The notes under the pieces: generated by a model | The model's input: only the letters and a program-made list of their open reading frames with translations | Databases searched by the model: none | What the model was told of the DNA's origin: nothing | Program-made: the position numbers and the translations under genes | From: Thiothrix sp. | Lineage (GTDB): Bacteria > Pseudomonadota > Gammaproteobacteria > Thiotrichales > Thiotrichaceae | Assembly (NCBI GenBank): GCA_011375245.1 | Contig: DRMA01000168.1 | Location: 1-5,092, forward strand | Direction: 5' to 3' | Length of the DNA stretch: 5,092 nt | Shown here: in pieces, positions 1-5,092 of the stretch | How positions within the stretch are numbered: the first letter of the stretch is position 1 | Layout: every line of letters begins with the position of its first letter

Positions 1-1
1 A

Positions 2-235
2 AAGAACATGAAACCACGAGTACTCAAGGCTTTTGATAAGCTTCTATTGCGAAAGCGTAGCATTATTGAAACGATTAATGACCAACTAAAAAATATCAGC
101 AATATTGAGCATTCTCGTCATCGATCTTTAACCAATTGCATGATTAATGTGGTTGCAGGTTTGGTTTCTTATAGCTATCAAAAGAAAAAGCCTTCACTAA
201 AAATACAAAGAGATGACTTACTTCCATTACTTTAA
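2..235 (+). CDS. IS982-family transposase, C-terminal fragment (cut by window edge)
   Basis: This is the last 77 codons of a DDE transposase that would catalyse movement of the IS. The reading frame is open to the left edge of the window, so the ATG at 8 is almost certainly internal and not the true start. The segment DKLLLRKRSIIETINDQLKN followed by IEHSRHRS is the conserved C-terminal block of IS982-family transposases. Within it, E21 (counted from the ATG at 8) and K28 are spaced as E-x6-K, the usual third-acidic-residue signature of DDE transposases, so the visible part keeps its catalytic glutamate. No frameshift or internal stop is seen, and the end (SYQKKKPSLKIQRDDLLPLL) looks like a natural C-terminus. 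Whether the full gene is intact cannot be judged because the first two catalytic aspartates lie upstream of the window. Confidence 0.88.
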   Translation, partial: KNMKPRVLKAFDKLLLRKRSIIETINDQLKNISNIEHSRHRSLTNCMINVVAGLVSYSYQKKKPSLKIQRDDLLPLL

Positions 236-242
236 AGCAAAT

Positions 243-262
243 CCTTATCCCGAACTCAGGTT
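243..262. repeat. Probable right terminal inverted repeat of the IS982-type element
   Basis: The sequence begins 7 bases after the transposase stop codon and contains tatcccgaactcagg. IS982-family elements end shortly after the transposase gene in a terminal repeat of roughly this length, and this sequence matches my memory of such ends. The partner repeat is outside the window, so the exact limits are uncertain. Confidence 0.5.
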
Positions 263-292
263 AAATAGGCTAACAATAAGTAAATTTTATGT

Positions 293-973
293 CTAAACCC
301 GCCAATCAATGGGTTGTTGATTAACACTTAACAAATAAGCATTCGTTTTAGAAAATGGCTTACTACCAAAAAAGCCTCGGTGTGCAGAGAGAGGCGAAGG
401 ATGCGGCGCTTTTAATACACAGTGCTTACGTTGATCAATATAACCACCCTTTTTTTGTGCATAAGCCCCCCAAAGAATAAACACAATATGTTCTTTTTGT
501 TCATTCAGTTTCTGAATAATCGCATCCGTAAAGAGTTCCCAACCGCGTCCTTGATGAGCATTTGAGCACCCTTGCTCTACGGTCAATACCGAATTTAATA
601 AAAGTACACCTTGTGCTGCCCACGGCTGTAAATACCCTGTATGACTATTATCAATATTGACATCATCCTGTAATTCTTTATTAATATTGAGCAATGATTT
701 CGGCAATGGTTTTACCCCTTTTTGCACAGAAAAACATAAACCGTGTGCATGACCACGAGTAGGATAAGGATCTTGACCAAGAATCACCACTTTAACACGA
801 TCAAAAGGCGTACTATTTAACGCATTAAACCAAAGACTACCTTCTGGCAGAATAACTTTACCCTTCGATTTTTCTTGTAATAGGAACTGCTTAAGTTGTT
901 GCATATGAACCTGATCAAACTGGCTTGATAAATGACCTAACCAACTCTCTTCAAGATTAATCGTCTGTTTCAT
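293..973 (-). CDS. ung: Uracil-DNA glycosylase (family 1)
   Basis: Ung cleaves the N-glycosidic bond of uracil in DNA, which arises from cytosine deamination or dUMP misincorporation, and so starts base excision repair in the cytoplasm. The 226-residue product is close to the E. coli length (about 229). The water-activating motif GQDPY is at 66-70, with catalytic D68. F81 in GLCFSV is the expected uracil-stacking residue. LLLN at 124-127 carries the uracil-recognising asparagine N127. The DNA-intercalation loop HPSPLSAHRGFFG at 191-203 contains the catalytic H191. The motif continues as P-T-R-G-H (71-75) where E. coli has H-G-P-G-Q; a GQDPYPT form is also known in other bacteria such as mycobacteria, so activity is expected. 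The ATG is preceded by AAGGA at 982-986 with 8-base spacing. The gene follows truA by 39 bases and is probably co-transcribed with it. No terminator is visible before the convergent IS. Confidence 0.97.
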   Translation of the reverse strand: MKQTINLEESWLGHLSSQFDQVHMQQLKQFLLQEKSKGKVILPEGSLWFNALNSTPFDRVKVVILGQDPYPTRGHAHGLCFSVQKGVKPLPKSLLNINKELQDDVNIDNSHTGYLQPWAAQGVLLLNSVLTVEQGCSNAHQGRGWELFTDAIIQKLNEQKEHIVFILWGAYAQKKGGYIDQRKHCVLKAPHPSPLSAHRGFFGSKPFSKTNAYLLSVNQQPIDWRV

Positions 974-981
974 TCCTAAAT

Positions 982-986
982 TCCTT
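982..986 (-). promoter_or_regulatory. Ribosome binding site of ung
   Basis: AAGGA on the - strand lies 8 bases before the ung ATG, a good Shine-Dalgarno match. It contrasts with truA just upstream, which has none, and supports independent initiation on a shared truA-ung transcript. Confidence 0.7.
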
Positions 987-1012
987 AGTTTAGTAGTACA
1001 ACATTATTTTTA

Positions 1013-1789
1013 CTAATAAATCGGCAAGCGTTTATTTTTTGGAATTTCAAATACATCAGGGTAGCTGACAGAAACAAAATACAAGCCTTTTGCTGCCGCC
1101 GTCATACCTGCTTGGTTACGATCTTTTAACACAATAAGGTTGGCAAACTGTTCTACACTTCGCTTACCTCGTCCTACTTCAATTAATGTTCCAACAATAT
1201 TCCTCACCATATGATGCAAAAAGGCATTGGCTGCAATATCAATATAGATAAGTTCATCATCACGCACTACACGCATAGACAATACCTCACGCATTGCATG
1301 ACGTGCTTGGCATCCTGATGCACGAAAACTGGAAAAATCCTTTTCGCCAAGTAAACACTGAGCAGCTTGATGCATAATGTTCACATCTAAAGGATCAAAT
1401 ACCCATGTCACATGCTTATTTTGTAAAGCAGGACGCGCTTTTCGATTCAAAATAATATAGCGATACTGGCGTTCATAGGCAGAAAAACGGGCATGAAAAT
1501 CATCATTGACTCGCTTCACCCAACGTAATGCAATATCATCGGGGAGATTGGAGTTTGCTCCTCGCAGCCAACTCGTCATTGTTCTTACCACATTCGTTTC
1601 AAAATGAATGATTTGACCCACAGCATGGACACCACTATCTGTTCGCCCAGCACAGATCACCTCAATGGATTGATTCGCTATAGTTGATAACGCTTTTTCT
1701 ACAGCTGCTTGTACTGAAGGCGCATGACTCAAACGCTGCCAGCCACAATAAGCCGTTCCATCATATTCTACGCATGCCGCTATTTTCAT
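1013..1789 (-). CDS. truA: tRNA pseudouridine(38-40) synthase TruA
   Basis: TruA isomerises uridine to pseudouridine at positions 38, 39 and 40 in the anticodon stem-loop of many tRNAs, which stabilises the arm and helps maintain reading frame. The 258-residue product is typical for the family (E. coli 270). The N-terminal block KIAACVEYDGTAYCGWQ is at 2-18. The catalytic motif GRTDSGVHA at 48-56 contains the nucleophilic D51. FHARFSA is at 98-104, RQYRYIILN at 107-115 holds the conserved active-site tyrosine region, and FLHHMVRNIVGTL is at 190-202 with the conserved arginine R196. The C-terminus has AAAKGLYF, where many homologues have APAKGL. The ATG is the only plausible start: an in-frame stop lies seven codons upstream and no ATG or GTG start lies between. 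No clear Shine-Dalgarno sequence precedes it (the upstream bases are GTAACTCTT). It lies 63 bases after fimV, beyond a terminator, and 39 bases before ung. Confidence 0.97.
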   Translation of the reverse strand: MKIAACVEYDGTAYCGWQRLSHAPSVQAAVEKALSTIANQSIEVICAGRTDSGVHAVGQIIHFETNVVRTMTSWLRGANSNLPDDIALRWVKRVNDDFHARFSAYERQYRYIILNRKARPALQNKHVTWVFDPLDVNIMHQAAQCLLGEKDFSSFRASGCQARHAMREVLSMRVVRDDELIYIDIAANAFLHHMVRNIVGTLIEVGRGKRSVEQFANLIVLKDRNQAGMTAAAKGLYFVSVSYPDVFEIPKNKRLPIY

Positions 1790-1806
1790 AAGAGTTACAG
1801 TAAATT

Positions 1807-1833
1807 AAAAAGGCCGAGAATGTCTCGACCTTT
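1807..1833 (-). terminator. Intrinsic terminator between fimV and truA
   Basis: On the - strand, arm AAAGGTCGAGA (1833-1823) pairs with TCTCGGCCTTT (1819-1809) around a 3-base loop, giving an 11-bp stem with one G-U wobble. Its 3' end runs into five consecutive Ts (1811-1807, three of them inside the stem). It starts 19 bases after the fimV stop codon, as expected for a fimV terminator. Read on the + strand, the wobble position becomes an A-C mismatch, so the hairpin is better formed in - strand RNA, the direction of the genes. The T run ends only 17 bases before the truA ATG. Confidence 0.8.
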
Positions 1834-1852
1834 ATTAGATTTACTACCTTGA

Positions 1853-4807
1853 TTATCCTGTTTGTTGTAACATTTCTTCTGCTTCACGTTTCTGTGCTGC
1901 ATTGCCTTCAATAACAACTTCCTCTAACGTGCATCGAGCGCCTTCAACATCGCCCATATCAAGGTAAGCTCTTGCTAAATCAAGTTTAGTACCAATATGC
2001 GCATCTTGCATTTCCTGATCATCATCAGGTAAGTTGAGGAAAGATAATGCATCATTTTCATCGTCATCGTCACTTAAACTACTTAATTCACTACTGTATG
2101 AACCTGTTGGTAAAACCTTATCAAGCCCTGAGCTACTATCAAGTTCCAAATTCAAACTTGCATTATCGTTGGTTAATGTTGATTCAACATCTTTAAAGTT
2201 TAAAACGTTACTATTATCTGTTTCAAAATCATCTAAAGCACCAAGCTCTTCCAAGCCCCCTAGCCCTTCCAAGTTATCTAAGCCTTCAAAATCAAATTCG
2301 TCATCAGCACCTAAATCAGAAAACTCAGATAAATCAAGATCATCTTTCAACTCATCATCAATAGTGGTATCACTTAATGAGATATTAGCCTCCTCAGGAA
2401 GATCAAGACTATGACTACTTTCATCAGCAGCATTCACATCTGATAAATCGAGATCATCGAAACCTGAATCAGTATCAGCATTAAGCAATGACTCAAACTC
2501 CTCACTACTAACTGAACCATCCATTTTATCGGTATCAGCAAGAACATCACTCGTTGCAAGACCTGCAGTAACCGCTGCTGCTGCCGCAACACCTGCAAAA
2601 ACAGTTGCGGCTTTTGTTGATGATTTTTCAGCAAACATATCATTTTCAGGGGCAACTTTCTTACCTAACTCAACAATCTTTTCCCAAAGCTCCTGTTTAT
2701 TATCACCTTCTGCTTTAAGGAAGTCTTTAGCTGAAGCAACAAATGCTTTGCTATCATCAGCCATTTGATAATTTTCAAGTAACTTATAACGATACTCTAA
2801 CTTTGAAGGTTTTTCTGCAATAGCCTTTTTAAGCTCTTCTTCTGCTTGCTCGTGTAGACCATAAACAATGTAAACATCTGCTTCTTGTAAAACTTCATCA
2901 TCATCTAATGAAGCATCTGCAGATAACACTTTATCTAGCTCATCTTCTCCAGCATCACGAACCTCATCAGTAGTAACTTTAGGTTTATGAGTATGACTTT
3001 GGACATTGTCATTAGCGCCATCTGTTGCATATTCATCAAGCTTAGGATCAAAATCAGCATCAAACGTCTCATCCGCTAAATCAAAATCATCATGCCCACT
3101 ATTAATAAATTCATTGTCAGCCTCAGCAGCCAGTGCCTGACGACGACGTAAGAATAAACCACCAAGAATTAAGGTAAGTAAAGAACCTCCACCAATCATA
3201 GCCACTAATGGTGACTTCAATAAATCTAATAAACCGCCTTCTTCTGTTTTCTTATCAACAACAAGAGGACTTGTTGCAGGCGGATCATTAGCGGGCTTTT
3301 CAGCAACTGTTTCATGTTCAAGCGTTGCCGTTGCTTTTTCTGCATTACCTGCACTAACACCTGATATCTCTGTTGTATTAACTTCATCATCACGGATAAT
3401 GAGGTTATTTTTCTGATCAGCTTCATTACCAACACTTGTTGCTAAGTCTTCAGCTTCATTGACACTAGCCTGACTCACTGGGTCAACAGCCACAGGCTCG
3501 TCAGTCGTCGGTTTATCAATATCAGCAATACCTGCATTTGCCAACTGACTTTCTAGGCGTGATAAACGCTCATTTTTAAGTGTTATAAGTCTATCTTTTT
3601 TGCGTACAATCGCTTCCAACTTGCCAACACGCGTTTCAAGTTCAGCATTCTTGCTTGACGTACTAGCTAAAGCTTCTTCAGCTAACGCCAGTTTTTTCTG
3701 TAAATCAAGATTACCTGAGCCACTAACATCGTTGACATTTACTGCTTCAGGCTTACTTCCAACAACGCTTAATTTAGCAGTACTAGTATCTGTTTTACTT
3801 GCATTTTGATTATCTGAATTACTAGCCGCTTTTGCATCTACTACAGTATCATTCTTTGCATCCTTAACCACTACAGACTTTTGGGCAACTGTTTTAGCTC
3901 CTAAACCTTTACGGTATTGCTTCCATGCAGCATAGTGCTGCTTAATTTGAGCCCTTGCTGCTGACTTAGAGAACGAAGAAACATCTGCACGAGAAGGCTG
4001 GGTTAACACTTCACCTACTTTCAAATAATTAATATTATTCTTTGCAAATGCATGGGGATTTGCTTTGAACAAAGCAATCATCATTTGACTACTAGTTACA
4101 CCAGGATAACGTAAACGTGAGGTTACTTTGTGCATCGTATCACCACGCCTCACACGATATTTTTTTCCTCTCGATGCTCTAGTTGATACAGCTACGGGTT
4201 TAGCAGCTCCCAAAAGCCTTGCTCTTTGTTTTTCCTCTTGTTCTGCTATTTTAGCTTCTGCTTCAAGCGCACTGTCTTGTACTGTTTTTACTCGTGAGGC
4301 TTGTTGTTGACTTTGTTGTTTATTAGTATCAACGCGATTAACAACCCCCAATGATTTAGGTTCTGCCCGCACAGAAGCTGTATTTTGTGGTGTTGTATCA
4401 CCTGCTTGCATAAGAACAGGCGGATCAAGCAGTATCGTATACTCCTTTAATAACTGTCCTTGAGGCCAACTGACTTCTAACAAAAAGTTAAGAAAAGGCT
4501 CTTGAACGGGTTGAGCAGAAGAAACCAAAATAACAGGCTTGCCATTTTGAGTCGTTGTACGGAACTTCAAGCTATTAAGATAAGCGGGACGATCAATACC
4601 AACACGATTAAAAACATCAGCTGATGCCAATTTAACCCGTAGCTGCCCAACTTCTTTAGCATTAGTCGATAATAATTCTATTTGAGCATTCAGTGGCTGG
4701 TTTAGTTGTGAAGATGATTGTAACTCACCTAGACCTAATGCATTTAGTGCCACTGGATAAGAAGTGGCCACCGATACGGCTAAACCAAGTGCTGTTCTTT
4801 TTTTCAC
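1853..4807 (-). CDS. fimV: FimV/HubP-family polar scaffold protein (type IV pilus assembly)
   Basis: FimV is an inner-membrane, peptidoglycan-binding protein located at the cell pole. In Pseudomonas it is needed for type IV pilus secretin assembly and twitching, and it affects cAMP signalling through FimL; the Vibrio and Shewanella relative is HubP. With a GTG start at 4805-4807 the product is 984 residues (Pseudomonas about 920). Domains in this numbering: signal peptide 1-23 (MKKR start, likely cut LNA|LGLGE); FimV N-terminal domain about 24-135, with QLNQPLNAQIELLS and VQEPFLNFLLEVSWPQGQLLKEYT-type blocks; LysM domain about 215-270 (KKYRVRRGDTMHKV); coiled coil about 367-424; transmembrane helix about 532-553, followed by RRR; TPR-like region about 636-724 (VYGLHEQAEEELKKAI); Ala-rich hydrophobic stretch 732-757; Asp/Leu/Ser-rich acidic region about 755-931; conserved FimV C-terminal motif about 930-984 (KLDLARAYLDMGDVEGAR). 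The upstream ATGs at 4832-4834 and 4823-4825 lack a good ribosome site and would put MFLMERGIS before the signal peptide. Other pilus genes are not in the window, so the pilus role rests on family knowledge. Confidence 0.95.
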   Translation of the reverse strand: MKKRTALGLAVSVATSYPVALNALGLGELQSSSQLNQPLNAQIELLSTNAKEVGQLRVKLASADVFNRVGIDRPAYLNSLKFRTTTQNGKPVILVSSAQPVQEPFLNFLLEVSWPQGQLLKEYTILLDPPVLMQAGDTTPQNTASVRAEPKSLGVVNRVDTNKQQSQQQASRVKTVQDSALEAEAKIAEQEEKQRARLLGAAKPVAVSTRASRGKKYRVRRGDTMHKVTSRLRYPGVTSSQMMIALFKANPHAFAKNNINYLKVGEVLTQPSRADVSSFSKSAARAQIKQHYAAWKQYRKGLGAKTVAQKSVVVKDAKNDTVVDAKAASNSDNQNASKTDTSTAKLSVVGSKPEAVNVNDVSGSGNLDLQKKLALAEEALASTSSKNAELETRVGKLEAIVRKKDRLITLKNERLSRLESQLANAGIADIDKPTTDEPVAVDPVSQASVNEAEDLATSVGNEADQKNNLIIRDDEVNTTEISGVSAGNAEKATATLEHETVAEKPANDPPATSPLVVDKKTEEGGLLDLLKSPLVAMIGGGSLLTLILGGLFLRRRQALAAEADNEFINSGHDDFDLADETFDADFDPKLDEYATDGANDNVQSHTHKPKVTTDEVRDAGEDELDKVLSADASLDDDEVLQEADVYIVYGLHEQAEEELKKAIAEKPSKLEYRYKLLENYQMADDSKAFVASAKDFLKAEGDNKQELWEKIVELGKKVAPENDMFAEKSSTKAATVFAGVAAAAAVTAGLATSDVLADTDKMDGSVSSEEFESLLNADTDSGFDDLDLSDVNAADESSHSLDLPEEANISLSDTTIDDELKDDLDLSEFSDLGADDEFDFEGLDNLEGLGGLEELGALDDFETDNSNVLNFKDVESTLTNDNASLNLELDSSSGLDKVLPTGSYSSELSSLSDDDDENDALSFLNLPDDDQEMQDAHIGTKLDLARAYLDMGDVEGARCTLEEVVIEGNAAQKREAEEMLQQTG

Positions 4808-4814
4808 AGAAATA

Positions 4815-4821
4815 CCCCTTT
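4815..4821 (-). promoter_or_regulatory. Ribosome binding site of fimV, deciding a GTG start
   Basis: AAAGGGG on the - strand lies 7 bases before a GTG codon at 4805-4807. That GTG is followed by AAA AAA AGA, which gives a classic MKKR signal-peptide start. The in-frame ATG codons 6 and 9 codons upstream have no comparable site, and initiation there would place this purine block inside the coding region. Confidence 0.75.
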
Positions 4822-4888
4822 CCATTAGAAACATTTGCTAGATCCATTCAATACTATTTTCTCTAGTCTCAATGTAATAGGAAAAAAT

Positions 4889-4920
4889 GAATAGTTAATT
4901 TGAATAGTTAATTTGAATTG
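4889..4920. repeat. 13-base tandem repeat, two exact copies and a degenerate partial third
   Basis: The unit gaatagttaattt occurs at 4889-4901 and again at 4902-4914 without a gap. A third partial copy, gaattg, starts at 4915. It lies just downstream of the candidate -10 box, within the presumed untranslated leader of fimV. It could be simple slippage in AT-rich DNA or a paired binding site; nothing in the sequence decides between these. Confidence 0.7.
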
Positions 4921-4922
4921 TT

Positions 4923-4951
4923 ATTATAAAAGTTATTTAATCTAAAACTTT
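4923..4951 (-). promoter_or_regulatory. Possible sigma-70 promoter of fimV
   Basis: A perfect TATAAT is read on the - strand at 4928-4923, in an AT-rich leader about 115 bases before the fimV GTG. The hexamer 17 bases upstream is AAAGTT (4951-4946), a poor -35 match, and there is no TG extension. In DNA this AT-rich a perfect -10 box can arise by chance, so this is only a candidate. It would give a 5' untranslated leader of roughly 110 bases containing the 13-base tandem repeat. Confidence 0.3.
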
Positions 4952-4985
4952 AATACTAGTTAAGTAATTGATTAGCAAAAATTAG

Positions 4986-5007
4986 TGATCTTTATTATTC
5001 AAGATCA
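4986..5007 (-). terminator. Short hairpin, possibly the terminator of a gene to the right
   Basis: A perfect 7-bp inverted repeat, tgatctt (4986-4992) and aagatca (5001-5007), flanks an 8-base AT loop. On the - strand it is followed after four bases by a run of five Ts (4981-4977). The stem is short and has only two G-C pairs, so termination would be weak. A regulator operator is an equally fair reading. Confidence 0.3.
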
Positions 5008-5010
5008 TGT

Positions 5011-5054
5011 AGTGTGTTCTTGTTATTTTTAGCTGCATATTAAATCAACACACT
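5011..5054. repeat. Perfect 8-base inverted repeat with a 28-base spacer
   Basis: The arms are agtgtgtt (5011-5018) and aacacact (5047-5054). The spacer is long for a transcription terminator and no T run follows, so the arms could be separate protein-binding half-sites or chance. They lie more than 200 bases from the fimV start, near the expected end of an upstream gene. Confidence 0.4.
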
Positions 5055-5092
5055 CATTAACAGTTACTGAACTTAGGAAATACCTTGCTCAT

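Larger units (their letters stand above)
1..262 (+). mobile_element. IS982-family insertion sequence, 3' (right) part
   Basis: The window opens inside an insertion sequence whose left end lies outside it. What is seen is the C-terminal part of an IS982-type transposase (stop at 233-235), followed by a short tail. The sequence ccttatcccgaactcagg at 243-260 resembles, from memory, terminal inverted repeats of IS982-family elements (read outward-in as CCTGAGTTCGGGATAAGG), so the element probably ends near 260-264. The boundary is an inference: the matching left repeat and the target-site duplication cannot be checked here. The element ends about 30 bases from the ung stop codon, so it sits in the intergenic space and does not break ung. 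Confidence 0.75.
4835..5092. other. Non-coding AT-rich region upstream of fimV
   Basis: This stretch of 258 bases has no supportable gene. The - strand frames open at the right edge close quickly: one reads MSKVFPKFSNC and stops at 5057-5059, another stops at 5073-5075. Either could be the tail of a gene entering from the right, but neither is recognisable. In related bacteria asd often lies upstream of fimV; neither tail resembles the usual Asd C-terminus. The region holds a possible promoter, a 13-base tandem repeat and two inverted repeats, listed separately. Confidence 0.6.

Noticed and set aside
2034..2414. A 126-codon open frame on the + strand rich in serine, leucine and lysine
   Set aside because: It is the antisense shadow of the acidic Asp/Leu/Ser-rich region of fimV; the low-complexity composition mirrors the GAT and TCA codons of the real gene. 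It has no family resemblance.
2434..2655. A 73-codon - strand frame inside fimV
   Set aside because: It is in a different frame on the same strand as fimV, low in complexity (runs of Q, L and V), and covers the Ala-rich stretch. It is a codon-composition shadow.
3226..3435. A 69-codon - strand frame inside fimV
   Set aside because: It overlaps the periplasmic linker of fimV in another frame and has Q/K/L-rich shadow composition with no recognisable motif.
3600..3809. A 69-codon + strand frame opposite the FimV coiled coil
   Set aside because: It is antisense to a clear coding region and has no recognisable content.
4128..4310. A 60-codon + strand frame with several cysteines
   Set aside because: It is antisense to the FimV LysM domain and the linker before it, with no recognisable content. 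The cysteines come from reverse-complemented GCA-type (Ala) and related codons.
1853..4807. Repeated acidic motifs in FimV (DLDLS and related, about residues 780-840) considered as a novel repeat domain
   Set aside because: Acidic low-complexity stretches between the membrane helix and the C-terminal motif are usual in FimV proteins. The copies are short and irregular.
5057..5092. A - strand reading MSKVFPKFSNC starting with ATG at the window edge
   Set aside because: Eleven codons with no visible ribosome site, because the window ends there. It could be a tail in frame with an upstream gene or chance, so it is not called.

Overview
This window reads as a chromosomal segment of an AT-rich gammaproteobacterium (GC about 40% by eye). 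The strongest clue is a complete fimV directly followed by truA on the same strand, an order well known in Pseudomonas and relatives (asd-fimV-truA-trpF). No finer taxonomic placement is supported by the sequence.

Layout, left to right. Positions 1 to about 262 hold the 3' end of an IS982-family insertion sequence on the + strand: the last 77 codons of the transposase and a probable terminal inverted repeat. Everything else is on the - strand and is transcribed from right to left: fimV (4807 to 1853), truA (1789 to 1013) and ung (973 to 293). The IS and ung converge, with about 30 bases between the IS end and the ung stop codon. The right edge (4835-5092) is a non-coding AT-rich leader upstream of fimV. 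It has a possible promoter, a short tandem repeat and two inverted repeats.

The three genes are housekeeping or cell-envelope functions and not one pathway. FimV is an inner-membrane, peptidoglycan-binding polar scaffold protein linked to type IV pilus assembly and twitching. TruA makes pseudouridine at positions 38-40 of tRNA anticodon arms. Ung removes uracil from DNA. They share a strand, and truA and ung are only 39 bases apart. A well-formed intrinsic terminator lies between fimV and truA, so expression of the last two genes probably depends on readthrough.

I find no convincing novel system. The points worth a second look are a better GTG start for fimV, a second hydrophobic segment in the region of FimV expected to be cytoplasmic, the terminator placed almost against the truA start, ung in the place where trpF often lies, and the IS abutting the 3' side of ung.
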